DNA from: an uncultured Bacteroidales bacterium
GTDB taxonomy: Bacteria > Bacteroidota > Bacteroidia > Bacteroidales > Paludibacteraceae
Direction of reading: 5' to 3'
Assembly (NCBI GenBank): GCA_944322025.1
Contig: CALUOH010000061.1
Coordinates: 1 to 64,000, forward strand
Length of the DNA: 64,000 nt
Part shown: positions 9,429 through 17,947 of the stretch, piece after piece
How positions within the stretch are numbered: position 1 is the stretch's first letter
Layout: the number at the start of each line of letters is the position of its first letter
Position numbers and translations under genes: made by a program
Notes under the pieces: generated by a model
Database searches by the model: none
Told to the model about the DNA's origin: nothing
The model's input: the letters and a program-made list of their open reading frames with translations, nothing else

Positions 9429-11084
9429 TCACACTCCCATAAGCTCCCGCGCATTGGCTATAGCCGACTCCGAAGGATTCTTGCCGCTCAACATCTCCGC
9501 TATCTCCATTAGCCGCCCCTCCTGCGTAAGCCGTCGTATGTTCGATGTCGTGCCGCCCTCCGTATCCGCCTTGTACACCTTGAAATGCGACGCGCCGCGT
9601 GCCGCTATCTGCGGCAGGTGCGTGATTGTGATTACCTGCATGTGCTCCGCCATCTGCCTCATCATCTCGCCCATACGGTTGGCCACCTCGCCTGATACTC
9701 CCGTGTCAATTTCATCTAAGACTATGGTCGGCAGCTCCGACTTCGACGCTATCAATGCCTTGATACACAGCATGACGCGCGAAATCTCACCCCCCGACGC
9801 TATCTCCGTTATCGGGCGCAACGCCGTATTCCTGTTGGCCGAGAAAAGGAACGACACCGCGTCCCTACCCGTTGGCGTATACTCCTCCGTCTCAGTCACA
9901 TCCACACTCAGCGAGGCATTCGGCATACCGAGATACGAAAGCCGCTCCACCAGTGCGCCCTCAATCTCGCCCGCCACCCCGCGCCGCTTGGCCGAAAGGA
10001 CTGACGCAGCCGCGTCAAGCTCCCCGCGCAGAGCCTCTGCCTGACGTGCAAGCTCCTCTATCTCACCATCATACTCATCCATGCGCTGCAACTTCGCCTC
10101 ATACTCCTCCTGCAACGCCATCAGCTCCGCCACGCTCTTAACCCTGTGCTTCTGTTCGAGCGTATATATGAGATCAAGCCGCTCCTCTATCTGCCTCTTG
10201 CGCTCCGGGTCAAACTCCATGTCATTATACATCGTGTCGAACTCCCCGCCGAGGTCGCGCAGCTCTATCAGTGCCGACTCCATGCGCGAGGCAAGCGTCT
10301 CTCCCCCGTCCACATAGCGTGCTATGCGCCTCACCGCCGAGAGAGCCTCCTTAAGCGATGGCAGAATGCCGTACTCTTCAGAGTCGAAGCGCGCCGTGAC
10401 GGCGGAAAGCTCAGACTTCACCTCCTCCGCATGGTTCAGCCTGTCGAGCTCCGTCTCAAGCTCATCCTGCTCCGTGACCGACAGTGCTGCCCCCGCAAGC
10501 TGGTCATACTGGAACTGTGCGAAGTCTCTCTCCGCCTGCGCCTCCTGCGCCTGCCTCTTCAGATTGTCTAATGCGTGCGTAACCCGCATATATTCTGCAT
10601 ACCGCGAGGCATACCGCGCCCGCTCCTCCTGCGAACGCGCAACAGCATCTACCACTTTAAGCTGGAACGACGAGTCGTTGAGCAGCAGGTTCTGGTGCTG
10701 CGAATGTATGTCCGTCAAATATGGAGCGAGCGACTTCAACTGTGCGAGCGACACAGGCGTATCATTGACAAACGCCCGCGACTTGCCGTTCGCGTGTATC
10801 TCTCTGCGCACCACTGTCTCATCGTCATAGTCAAGGTCAAGCTCCTCAAAGACAGGCGCAAGGTCATAGGCCGCTATGTCGAAGCGCGCCTCCACCACAC
10901 ACTTCGTCTCCCCGTCACGTATGGCCTTCGCGTCGGCACGCTGACCCATCAGCAGCCCCAGCGCGCCCATGATGATGGACTTTCCCGCCCCGGTCTCGCC
11001 AGTGATGACAGTAAAGCCCGGCGCAAGCTCCATGTCCAGATGGTCTATCAGTGCATAATGCCTTATCTCAATATGTCTGAGCAT
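9429..11084 (-). CDS. recN: DNA repair protein RecN
   Basis: A 551-residue SMC-like ATPase used in double-strand break repair. The Walker A motif GETGAGKS is at 29-36 and a long coiled-coil region fills the middle. SGGEISR and the Walker B segment IVLDEIDTGVSG lie near residues 425-465. Length is normal. It is the last gene of the minus-strand operon, starting 6 bases after the PorD-like gene stops, and ends at a strong terminator. Confidence 0.96.
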   Translation of the reverse strand: MLRHIEIRHYALIDHLDMELAPGFTVITGETGAGKSIIMGALGLLMGQRADAKAIRDGETKCVVEARFDIAAYDLAPVFEELDLDYDDETVVRREIHANGKSRAFVNDTPVSLAQLKSLAPYLTDIHSQHQNLLLNDSSFQLKVVDAVARSQEERARYASRYAEYMRVTHALDNLKRQAQEAQAERDFAQFQYDQLAGAALSVTEQDELETELDRLNHAEEVKSELSAVTARFDSEEYGILPSLKEALSAVRRIARYVDGGETLASRMESALIELRDLGGEFDTMYNDMEFDPERKRQIEERLDLIYTLEQKHRVKSVAELMALQEEYEAKLQRMDEYDGEIEELARQAEALRGELDAAASVLSAKRRGVAGEIEGALVERLSYLGMPNASLSVDVTETEEYTPTGRDAVSFLFSANRNTALRPITEIASGGEISRVMLCIKALIASKSELPTIVLDEIDTGVSGEVANRMGEMMRQMAEHMQVITITHLPQIAARGASHFKVYKADTEGGTTSNIRRLTQEGRLMEIAEMLSGKNPSESAIANARELMGV

Positions 11085-11090
11085 ATATCC

Positions 11091-11996
11091 TTATTCTAAT
11101 ATCTCCTTATAGCGTTCGGACGCGGTAGGGTTTATGTCGTTCAGTATCTCGTTCACGGACTTCTTCTCCTCCGCTGTGCCATGCCCTTTGAATATGTTTA
11201 TCAGCTCGTCGTTCTTCGAGTCGAGGAACGAGATGATGAGTATAGCGTTCGGGTTCTCGCGGTTCAGGTCGCGCAGCACCGGCAGCCCGGCGGCAATCTT
11301 CGCACGCGCATTGTCCACATTGGCCGCCATGTTGTCGAGAGCCTGACGGTGATAGGTATAGAAGAACTCCCTCAGCGGACGGAAACGGCTATCGTTCAGG
11401 TTGCTGACCAGCGCGTATCGGTTACGGTTACTGTCGAACGCCTTCCACCCCTTGGCCTCATTCTCGTTTGAGCGGTTCTGGCTCATGTTCACTATCTGCT
11501 CCGCCTGAGTGAACATTGCTGACCCGCCGAGGTTGCTGTACGAGTCGAGGTCAAGCCCTATTATGATATAGGCGTAATAGGCCAGCACTGCCGTCAGGTT
11601 CGACTCGTATGTACTGCTGTTCACCTCTATCGGGTCAAACTCCTTGTATGTGAAGTTGAAATCCTGGTCGCGGAAGTTTAATATCGTAGTCGTGTACGAC
11701 GAGTTATACACCGGACGCGATGCCTGCACTTGCAGTTCGCACATCATCACGTCATCGGCATACGAATTGACGATTATCATGAAGTTGCAGTCTATCCTCT
11801 CGAAGTCCGAGTATGTCATGTCCGTCCACTGCTGGCTGTTCAAGAAGTCATTGAGGTCGTTCTCCAACGTGGTGAAGACCTGCTTGTTCGTGCCCTCCAC
11901 CTTGTCGCTGTTAAGTGTCAGGTTCACGTTAAGTTCCTGAGCCCCGACGGTCAACGCGCAAAGCAGGCCCGCGAGTAGTGCCGCTATCCTGTTCAT
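11091..11996 (-). CDS. PorD-like protein (DUF4835 family)
   Basis: A 301-residue exported protein with a signal peptide (about 1-19, ending VGAQ). Features such as ELNVNLTLNSDKVEGTN near the start and FFYTYHRQALDNM near the end fit the DUF4835 family, which is annotated in Bacteroidota as a type IX secretion PorD-like component. From general knowledge the family is often found beside coaBC and recN, as here. Its ATG overlaps the coaB stop codon (ATGA). A direct role in secretion is inferred from family annotation, not shown by this sequence. The two proteins with C-terminal sorting domains elsewhere in the window fit with a working type IX system. Confidence 0.85.
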   Translation of the reverse strand: MNRIAALLAGLLCALTVGAQELNVNLTLNSDKVEGTNKQVFTTLENDLNDFLNSQQWTDMTYSDFERIDCNFMIIVNSYADDVMMCELQVQASRPVYNSSYTTTILNFRDQDFNFTYKEFDPIEVNSSTYESNLTAVLAYYAYIIIGLDLDSYSNLGGSAMFTQAEQIVNMSQNRSNENEAKGWKAFDSNRNRYALVSNLNDSRFRPLREFFYTYHRQALDNMAANVDNARAKIAAGLPVLRDLNRENPNAILIISFLDSKNDELINIFKGHGTAEEKKSVNEILNDINPTASERYKEILE

Positions 11997-12631
11997 TTCC
12001 TTATCCGGTTTATCATGTCCACTATATCACGCGCCACCTCCGTTTTCGGTTTCAGTGGAAATGCGATTTTCTCGCCCGCGCTCGTGAGTATGGTTATCTT
12101 GTTGGTGTCATAGCCGAAGCATGCCCCTTTGTCGTTCAGCGAGTTGAGTACTATGAAGTCAAGGTTCTTGCGCCTCATCTTGTCGAGGGCGTGCGCCTCC
12201 TCATCATTCGTCTCGAGGGCGAAACCCACGAGGAACTGCCCTTCGTGCTTAGCCGCACCTACGGCGGCGGCTATGTCGCGTGTCGGTTTCAGTTCGAGGA
12301 CGAGGTTGTCACCCTCGCGCTTTATCTTCTCCGCCGCCACGCTCACCGGGGTGAAGTCCGCCACCGCCGCGCACAGCACCGCGCCGTCCATCTCCCCCCA
12401 GCGGGACAAGACCGCCTCATACATCTCCGCCGCCGACTCCACGTCTATCCGCCTGATTGACGGATGGCTGACCGACAGCTTCACCGGCCCTGCCACGAGT
12501 GTCACCTCATGCCCCGCCTCGGCACACGCCTCCGCAATGGCAAACCCCATCTTGCCGCTCGAATAGTTTCCTATGAAGCGCACCGGGTCTATGCGCTCAT
12601 ATGTCGGCCCTGCCGTTATAAGTATCTTCAT
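11993..12631 (-). CDS. coaB: phosphopantothenate-cysteine ligase (stand-alone CoaB)
   Basis: A 212-residue enzyme that joins cysteine to 4'-phosphopantothenate in coenzyme A synthesis. It opens directly with the nucleotide-binding core KILITAGPTYERIDPVRFIG and contains NYSSGKMG and AAVADF. In most bacteria this domain is fused to CoaC. Here it is a separate gene, 4 bases after the coaC stop and in a different frame. The short linker normally found in the fused protein is missing, which favours a genuine split over a sequencing error. Its stop overlaps the next start codon. Confidence 0.9.
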   Translation of the reverse strand: MKILITAGPTYERIDPVRFIGNYSSGKMGFAIAEACAEAGHEVTLVAGPVKLSVSHPSIRRIDVESAAEMYEAVLSRWGEMDGAVLCAAVADFTPVSVAAEKIKREGDNLVLELKPTRDIAAAVGAAKHEGQFLVGFALETNDEEAHALDKMRRKNLDFIVLNSLNDKGACFGYDTNKITILTSAGEKIAFPLKPKTEVARDIVDMINRIRK

Positions 12632-12635
12632 CTGC

Positions 12636-13178
12636 TCAGTCTGTTACTCCCATTATAAACTCCACTATCTCCGCAGGTTCGGCCATGCGCCCCTTGCCCG
12701 TAGTGCCGCATGCCAGCTCACCTTCGGCGGGGTCTATGAAACGTACGCCCATCTCCCGTAAAGACGCTATATTGCGTTGTACCACCGGATGGCAGTACAT
12801 CCGCGTGTTCATGGCTGGGGCTATGAACACCGGCTTGTCGAAAGCAAGGAATGTGGTCGAGAGTGCGTCATCAGCTATGCCACACGCAAACTTGCCTATG
12901 ATATTGGCCGTGGCAGGGGCAACTACCATTATGTCCGCCCAGTCGGCATGGGCTATGTGTTCAGGGCTGATGTCTCCCGATGTGTCGAACATATCCGTAT
13001 AGACCCTGTTCCGCGACAGCGTCTGCAATGTCATGAGGGTGACAAACTGCAACGCGTTGCGCGTGGCTATCACCTTGACTTCCGCCCCCGCACGGACGAA
13101 CGCCCTTATGAGTTCTCCGCACTTGTATGCGGCAATGCCGCCCGATATGCCGAGCAGTATCTTCTTATCCTTAATCAT
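12636..13178 (-). CDS. coaC: phosphopantothenoylcysteine decarboxylase (stand-alone CoaC)
   Basis: A 180-residue flavoprotein that decarboxylates phosphopantothenoylcysteine in coenzyme A synthesis. The start ILLGISGGIAAYK binds FMN. The catalytic histidine lies in PEHIAHADWAD, followed by VVAPATANIIGK. The substrate motif APAMNTRM and the active cysteine in ELACGTTGKGRM are all present, so it should be active. The gene starts inside the stop of the GH97 gene (ATGA overlap) and is followed at once by coaB. Confidence 0.92.
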   Translation of the reverse strand: MIKDKKILLGISGGIAAYKCGELIRAFVRAGAEVKVIATRNALQFVTLMTLQTLSRNRVYTDMFDTSGDISPEHIAHADWADIMVVAPATANIIGKFACGIADDALSTTFLAFDKPVFIAPAMNTRMYCHPVVQRNIASLREMGVRFIDPAEGELACGTTGKGRMAEPAEIVEFIMGVTD

Positions 13179-15328
13179 AGTTTATCCTTGATGCGGGACA
13201 GGTCGTCCAGAGTGGCACGGCGCAGCGATATGGCGCATCCGCCGCCCGGCGCGAGCTTCTGCCGGAACTTTGTCCTGCGGTCTACTATATATTCTCTTAT
13301 CACGTATGCCATGGGGTTGTCCTTCCAGTCGGCATCCGGGGCGTCGGCATAGACTGTCGCCACGTAGAGACACCCGGGGTCGAGGAACGAGAGGTCAATC
13401 CGAGCCTTACGCCCGTGCTCATCGGTGACAGCACCTATGAACCAGTCGCCCGAACGCTTCCCGCGCCGCGCTATGGTGATGTAGTCACCCGGCTCCGCTT
13501 CGAGTATGCGGGTATCCGTCCAGTCGCACTCCACATCCTTGATGAACTGGAATGCGTCCATGCGCCTCTCGTAGTTCTCAGGCAGGTCGGCGGCCATCTG
13601 TATCGGGCTGTACATAGTCACGTAGAGAGCCAGCTGCTTGGCCAGTGTGGTGTGTACCTGACAGGGGTTGCCCTCCTGATAGCGTGACATCTTTATCTCA
13701 AATATGCCCGGAGTGTAGTCCATGCCGCCGCCCATGAGGCGGGAGAAGGGCAGTATGGTCTCATGCTCAGGCGGATTGCCCGTGCTCCAAGCGTTGAACT
13801 CGTTGCCCCGTGCGGCTTCGCACGCCAGCAGATTGGGGTAGGTGCGGGAGAGGCCAGTGGGGCGTACAGGCTCATGGGCGTTGACCATGATGCGCCGCTC
13901 CGCCGCCTCGCGTACTACGCGGTTGTAGTGGTTCACCATCCACTGCCCGTCGTGCGTCTCGCCACGCGGGATGGGCCAGCCGACATAGCCGGTCTTCACG
14001 GACTTATATCCGTACCGCTCCATGAGGTCAAACGCCTTGTCCAAGCGTCTCTCGTAGTTAGTTGCCGAGCCGGAGGTCTCGTGGTGCATAATCATCTCCA
14101 CCCCCCTGCGGCGAGCATATGACGTGACGGAGTCAATGTCGAAGTCAGGGTATGGAGTCACGAAGTCGAAGACATCCTCTTTCCAGTTGCCAGCCCAGTC
14201 CTCCCAGCCTACATTCCACCCCTCGACAAGCACTGCGTCAAGGCCATTGTCCGCCGCGAAGTCTATGTAGCGCAGTACATTGGCGGTGTTAGCCCCGTGC
14301 CGCCCGTGGGGCGAAAGGCTCTGCCAGTCCGTGCTGCCGAGCTTCACATTAGAGACATCGGCGTAGCTCCACGAGCTGCCGCCGGGGATGTGCATCTCCC
14401 ACCACACGCCGACATACTTCACAGGCTTAATCCACTCGGTGTCGGCTATGCGGCACGGCTCATTGAGGTTGAGTATCATGCTGGAGGCGAGCAGCTCCTC
14501 CGCACGGTCGCTCACCATGACGGTGCGCCACGGCGTGCGGCACGGGGTCTGCATGAACGCCCTCACGCCCGGCACAGCACTCGGGGGAAGCACCACCCGG
14601 AAAGAGAGCCTCTGACGGTCGAGCATGAGGTGCATGGCGGGATAGTCATCGAGCGCAGCCTCGAAGATGTTGATGTAGAGGCCGCCCCGCGTCTTCATCA
14701 TCAGCGGTGTCTGTACCATGTCAGGGTCGAGCACACGGTGCGTCCCTATCGCGCTGCCGTCCACCCGCTTAGCGTCAATGTCCGAGAGGCGCGACGTGGT
14801 ATAGCAATATTCGTTCGAGTCAAAGTTGCCGGGCAGCCAGAAGGCCTTGTGGTCACCCGACATGGCAAACTCAGTCCGCTCCTGCGCTATGCGGAAGTAG
14901 GAGAGGCCGCTCTCCTCAGCATCGAAGAGATAGCGGAACGCCACGCCCTCGTCATAGAGGCGGAACTCCACGGTCATGGCGCGGCGCGTCAGCGGCTGAC
15001 GGAGGGTTATCCGGTAGAAATTACAGTTGTTCCTGATGGTATCATACTGGCCGAGGACGGGAGACCAACGCTCATCGATGCGTCCCGCCTCGACTGTGTC
15101 GATGACAAAGCCAAGGTCAAGCCGTCCGCCATCGGCCAACTGGAAGCCCATGCGCCCGGGGCGCGTGACCTGCGTGCGGCCACGGCGCACCTCGTAGTAA
15201 GGCACGCTGTCCACGAGCGAGAAGCCGCACGAGAGCACCCCGCCCGGAGAGCTCATCTCCACCACGCTTTCCGCACGAGCGAAAAGCGGGAGCAGTGCCA
15301 GCAGCAATATTATCATGTATCTATTCAT
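13175..15328 (-). CDS. GH97 alpha-glucosidase, SusB-like inverting type
   Basis: A 717-residue glycoside hydrolase family 97 enzyme with a signal peptide (about 1-19), so it acts in the periplasm or at the outer membrane. The N-terminal beta-sandwich precedes the TIM barrel. HHETSG (Glu417) and NAHEPVRPTG (Glu486) correspond to the paired base glutamates known from SusB. At 444-450 the sequence reads VKTGYVG, with no aspartate nucleophile, so the inverting alpha-glucosidase type is more likely than the retaining alpha-galactosidase type. Placement in a coenzyme A/recN operon is odd: no SusC/SusD genes are near, and it is translationally coupled to coaC by a 4-base overlap. Confidence 0.92.
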   Translation of the reverse strand: MNRYMIILLLALLPLFARAESVVEMSSPGGVLSCGFSLVDSVPYYEVRRGRTQVTRPGRMGFQLADGGRLDLGFVIDTVEAGRIDERWSPVLGQYDTIRNNCNFYRITLRQPLTRRAMTVEFRLYDEGVAFRYLFDAEESGLSYFRIAQERTEFAMSGDHKAFWLPGNFDSNEYCYTTSRLSDIDAKRVDGSAIGTHRVLDPDMVQTPLMMKTRGGLYINIFEAALDDYPAMHLMLDRQRLSFRVVLPPSAVPGVRAFMQTPCRTPWRTVMVSDRAEELLASSMILNLNEPCRIADTEWIKPVKYVGVWWEMHIPGGSSWSYADVSNVKLGSTDWQSLSPHGRHGANTANVLRYIDFAADNGLDAVLVEGWNVGWEDWAGNWKEDVFDFVTPYPDFDIDSVTSYARRRGVEMIMHHETSGSATNYERRLDKAFDLMERYGYKSVKTGYVGWPIPRGETHDGQWMVNHYNRVVREAAERRIMVNAHEPVRPTGLSRTYPNLLACEAARGNEFNAWSTGNPPEHETILPFSRLMGGGMDYTPGIFEIKMSRYQEGNPCQVHTTLAKQLALYVTMYSPIQMAADLPENYERRMDAFQFIKDVECDWTDTRILEAEPGDYITIARRGKRSGDWFIGAVTDEHGRKARIDLSFLDPGCLYVATVYADAPDADWKDNPMAYVIREYIVDRRTKFRQKLAPGGGCAISLRRATLDDLSRIKDKL

Positions 15329-15337
15329 ACGAACCTA

Positions 15338-15991
15338 TCATTTGACCGCCTCGCGGTAGAAGAACCTGCACCGGGTGTCGCTGATGGCGTGGCTCTCGAT
15401 GTCCAGCGTCGCTGTATCACACACGGCAAGTTCGTGTATCTGCGATATATAGAGTTTGGAATAGGCTCTCGAGCTACCCTCCTGCAAAGCCGCCACATAG
15501 ACGAGGGCATCGTAAATCTCCTCGCGAGTCATCTCGTCCTTGGTGAATACGTAGAGGCCGTATGAGCGGTAGTCGCCATAGAAACCGTCGCAGACCTTGC
15601 GCACCTTGCTTTCAAGTATGCGCTTCATGGGGAGGGCAAGCCGCCAATACTCGTACTCCTTATGGCCCACGGTGCTTATCTCCGCCACGCCATAGGCGTA
15701 TCCGCTCTGTCGTATGTCATCGGCCACCGTGTCGGGCAGCTTTATCACGTCGTCGGCCGCCAGCTCATTGAGCATCCGTATGGCTTCTATCTTGGACTCG
15801 TTCATGGCGCGTGTCACCTCGATGCCCATAGAGCGGTCGGGCATCTGCAAGTCGGGCCTGTCACGGTTGACCAACCCGCCGTAAGGCTCCCCGAGAAGAT
15901 GCTCAAGCGTGAGCTTGGCGTACCTCTCGAAGAAGCATGTGTCAAACTTTGTCAGCAGACGGCGGTCGTCGGCGGTCAGGGTCAAGTCCAT
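15338..15991 (-). CDS. hypothetical protein, first gene of the coaC-recN operon
   Basis: A 217-residue protein without signal peptide or membrane segment, so probably cytoplasmic. I do not recognise the family. The segment from residue 43 reads RDRPDLQMPDRSMGIEVTRA, which loosely resembles the PD...(D/E)-x-K core of restriction-like nucleases, but the lysine is replaced by threonine, so this is only a hint. It lies 9 bases upstream of the GH97 gene and has its own good promoter 25 bases before the ATG. Confidence 0.75.
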   Translation of the reverse strand: MDLTLTADDRRLLTKFDTCFFERYAKLTLEHLLGEPYGGLVNRDRPDLQMPDRSMGIEVTRAMNESKIEAIRMLNELAADDVIKLPDTVADDIRQSGYAYGVAEISTVGHKEYEYWRLALPMKRILESKVRKVCDGFYGDYRSYGLYVFTKDEMTREEIYDALVYVAALQEGSSRAYSKLYISQIHELAVCDTATLDIESHAISDTRCRFFYREAVK

Positions 15992-16469
15992 GAGTTATCC
16001 AGTTGATGTGACATGCAAAGTTAGCGGTTTGCGTGGAGACTTGCAAGCGGGCGTGGCTATTAATGTGCGGAAAAGAGGCGCGGCGCGGGGCTGGGATGCG
16101 GGCGAGCCGCCAGACGGGCTGCACGGCGGGGCGGCGGGGGTCAGGGCGAACGGAGGCCGCGCGGGAACGGAGGAGGGCGACGAAGTAGGCACGGGCAGCA
16201 CCTATGGGCGTGCGGTAGCCAAGGCGGGCTGCCTCACGCTGCCAATGAGCCTTGCGCACGGGGTCTTTGAGGGCACGAACGGCAAGGGCGTTGGCCTCGG
16301 CGAAGAGGCGGCGGGCGGAGAGCTGGGCGGGGGTGCGGGGGTCGGTCTGAGGCGTGAGACGCTTGGTGCAGATGCGTCCGGAGCGTACTGTGAGGCAGTA
16401 GCCCGAACGGGAGAGAAGACGGCGTGCGCCGATGAGTGTGCCTCGTGGGGAGAGTGTTATTATTGCCAT
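15942..16469 (-). CDS. small basic hypothetical protein, C-terminus doubtful
   Basis: The ATG at 16469 is preferred because a near-perfect promoter lies 24-54 bases upstream. The first ~100 residues (MAIITLSPRGTLIGARRLLS... to ...GYRTPIGAARAYF) resemble a family of roughly 110-residue basic proteins common in Bacteroidales, although I cannot name it. Beyond residue ~110 the sequence becomes arginine/proline-rich and unstructured, runs through the promoter at 16016-16046 and overlaps the next gene by 50 bases. I infer that the natural stop was lost by a frameshift or mutation and that the tail is not native. Function is unknown. Confidence 0.5.
   Translation of the reverse strand: MAIITLSPRGTLIGARRLLSRSGYCLTVRSGRICTKRLTPQTDPRTPAQLSARRLFAEANALAVRALKDPVRKAHWQREAARLGYRTPIGAARAYFVALLRSRAASVRPDPRRPAVQPVWRLARIPAPRRASFPHINSHARLQVSTQTANFACHINWITHGLDPDRRRPPSADKV
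16016..16046 (-). promoter_or_regulatory. promoter of the hypothetical-GH97-coaCB-porD-recN operon
   Basis: On the minus strand TTG (16046-16044) and TAACTTTG (16023-16016) are 20 bases apart; the first gene starts 25 bases downstream. Confidence 0.7.
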
Positions 16470-16492
16470 CGGTTTGGGGTTTAGTTTTGACG

Positions 16493-16523
16493 CAAAGTTA
16501 CGGCATGAAAGTTTGAGAAGCAA
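16493..16523 (-). promoter_or_regulatory. promoter of the small basic protein gene
   Basis: On the minus strand TTG (16523-16521) and TAACTTTG (16500-16493) with 20 bases between. The ATG at 16469 follows after 23 bases. Confidence 0.7.
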
Positions 16524-16850
16524 GATTTTGCGCGAGTTTAACTTGACGGCAGTCTGTTGTTTGGGATTGAAAGGGGCGGTAGCGAGGGCGGGTTACGATA
16601 TGTAAGCGGGGGAAGGAAGGAGGAGTTAAGGAACGGAAGCGGGAGGATTAACATTTGACAGGGCAGAAGCGAAGAAAAGGCGGAGGGCGGCGCGGGAGAC
16701 GGGATTTTAACACTTGGGAGCATGGGGCGAGGGGACGGGGAGGAGAGAGGGCGAACCTACGTGTTTGGGGTATATGCATACAGCATACTGTTTGCTATGA
16801 TACCCAATGATATAAATATTAAAATCCAAGTTTTCATTTCAGTCTGATTT
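16524..16850. other. purine-rich intergenic region
   Basis: No gene seen. From about 16570 to 16750 the plus strand is almost pure G/A. A family B repeat sits at the end of that stretch, then AT-rich DNA up to the lipoprotein stop. Confidence 0.55.
16749..16770 (+). repeat. intergenic repeat family B, copy 2
   Basis: GGGCGAACCTACGTGTTTGG matches the family core with C replaced by G at one position near the end. Confidence 0.85.
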
Positions 16851-17366
16851 TTAGAGTTTGACAAAACGGTATGTCATCGGTGGCGCGCCTAAATATATGC
16901 CGCCATCAGCAAGTTCCAGCGTGAGGACTTCGCCGTCGTACGACGAGACCTGATACATAGGCCTAGTGTCTTCAGGCATTTCTGAACAGTCGCACTCTTC
17001 TGATTGGAGCGAACCCCATTCATAAAATACCCCATCCTCCAGTTTGTAGCATTCATGATTTTCGCCTCCGCTGACTATTTCGCCTTCCGGCGAGGTGATG
17101 ACCTCTCCTCCGAAAATGGACTCACAAGAAGAATAGTAGAGAGTGTCATTGCCGCTGCCAATGAGAACATTGCATTTCGTGGTATTTAGCGAGGTCACGC
17201 TATGTCCGTCAAATGTCAGTGTCAGCCGTCCGTCACCCTGTGTATGGGCTTCGTCTATACATACCCAAGAGCCTATTATGTCTGCCTGACTTAGCGGCAG
17301 GCTGTTCTCGCAACCGCAGAAGAGCAACAATGGGAGCGAGAGGATGAAAAGAGTTGTCTTTTTCAT
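16851..17366 (-). CDS. small lipoprotein of unknown function
   Basis: A 171-residue protein beginning MKKTTLFILSLPLLLFCGC, a lipoprotein signal with Cys19 as the likely lipid-bearing residue. The ATG at 17366 is preferred to one 15 codons upstream because the signal peptide starts there. The mature part is acidic, has several cysteines and contains repeated short beta-like stretches (GRLTLTFDGH, EVLTLELADGG). I do not recognise the family; it is similar in style to small lipocalin-like lipoproteins. It follows another lipoprotein with a nearly identical signal peptide, and the pair is probably co-transcribed. Confidence 0.75.
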   Translation of the reverse strand: MKKTTLFILSLPLLLFCGCENSLPLSQADIIGSWVCIDEAHTQGDGRLTLTFDGHSVTSLNTTKCNVLIGSGNDTLYYSSCESIFGGEVITSPEGEIVSGGENHECYKLEDGVFYEWGSLQSEECDCSEMPEDTRPMYQVSSYDGEVLTLELADGGIYLGAPPMTYRFVKL

Positions 17367-17407
17367 ATTAATTAATTTCCCTATCAGAACGATGCAAAAA
17401 TATTTTC

Positions 17408-17947
17408 TCATTGTACTGAAAATTTAATATTAATAAGTTCCGTTTCTAAAGTGAGAAGTCTGCTGCCATAACAGCTTTCATAGAATTTAAAGACGGGAGT
17501 AAACGATATAAGGTAATCTCCGGCTGGCAGATCTTCTGCCGGTTTACCGAGAGACACATCGCTATATGCACCAGGAAAGCGTGCGGTCGTTATCTTGCTT
17601 TTATGTGGAAGAATATAACCATGCGCTGATTGGTCGAACAGAATTATCGGATTCCACCTTCCTTTCAGTTCCCCGTCAGATGCACTGACAATGTCGAACC
17701 ATTCAGGGTGACACAGTGCCTCAGATGTATAATAATCATACCATAAGGTGTCATTCGACAAATTAGTTACGATGTATTCCACTTCTATTGTCTCTCCTTG
17801 GGAAAACACGCAGGTCTGCTCGCCATTTAGATTTTTCGTATGGCAGGTTATGACTATATCGCTATTTTCGATTGAGTCCGCAGTTTTCTTTTCGCATCCG
17901 CAAAGCAAGAGCGGGAGCGAGAGGATGAACAAGCTGAATTTCTTCAT
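17408..17947 (-). CDS. small lipoprotein with an Ig-like (BsuPI-type) domain
   Basis: A 179-residue lipoprotein (signal MKKFSLFILSLPLLLCGCE, lipid cysteine at 18). The segment SQGETIEVEYIVTNLSNDTL followed by WYDYY fits the beta-sandwich domain of BsuPI-type proteins, but the match is judged by eye. It is preceded by a good ribosome site (AAGGAG, 7 bases before the ATG). The signal peptide nearly copies that of the next gene, suggesting duplication of the secretion signal or of the whole gene with later divergence. Confidence 0.75.
   Translation of the reverse strand: MKKFSLFILSLPLLLCGCEKKTADSIENSDIVITCHTKNLNGEQTCVFSQGETIEVEYIVTNLSNDTLWYDYYTSEALCHPEWFDIVSASDGELKGRWNPIILFDQSAHGYILPHKSKITTARFPGAYSDVSLGKPAEDLPAGDYLISFTPVFKFYESCYGSRLLTLETELINIKFSVQ

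Noticed and set aside
15909..16484. 191-codon frame on the plus strand opposite the small basic protein
   Set aside because: The minus-strand gene has a promoter and a family-like N-terminus; this one is glycine/arginine-rich and has neither.
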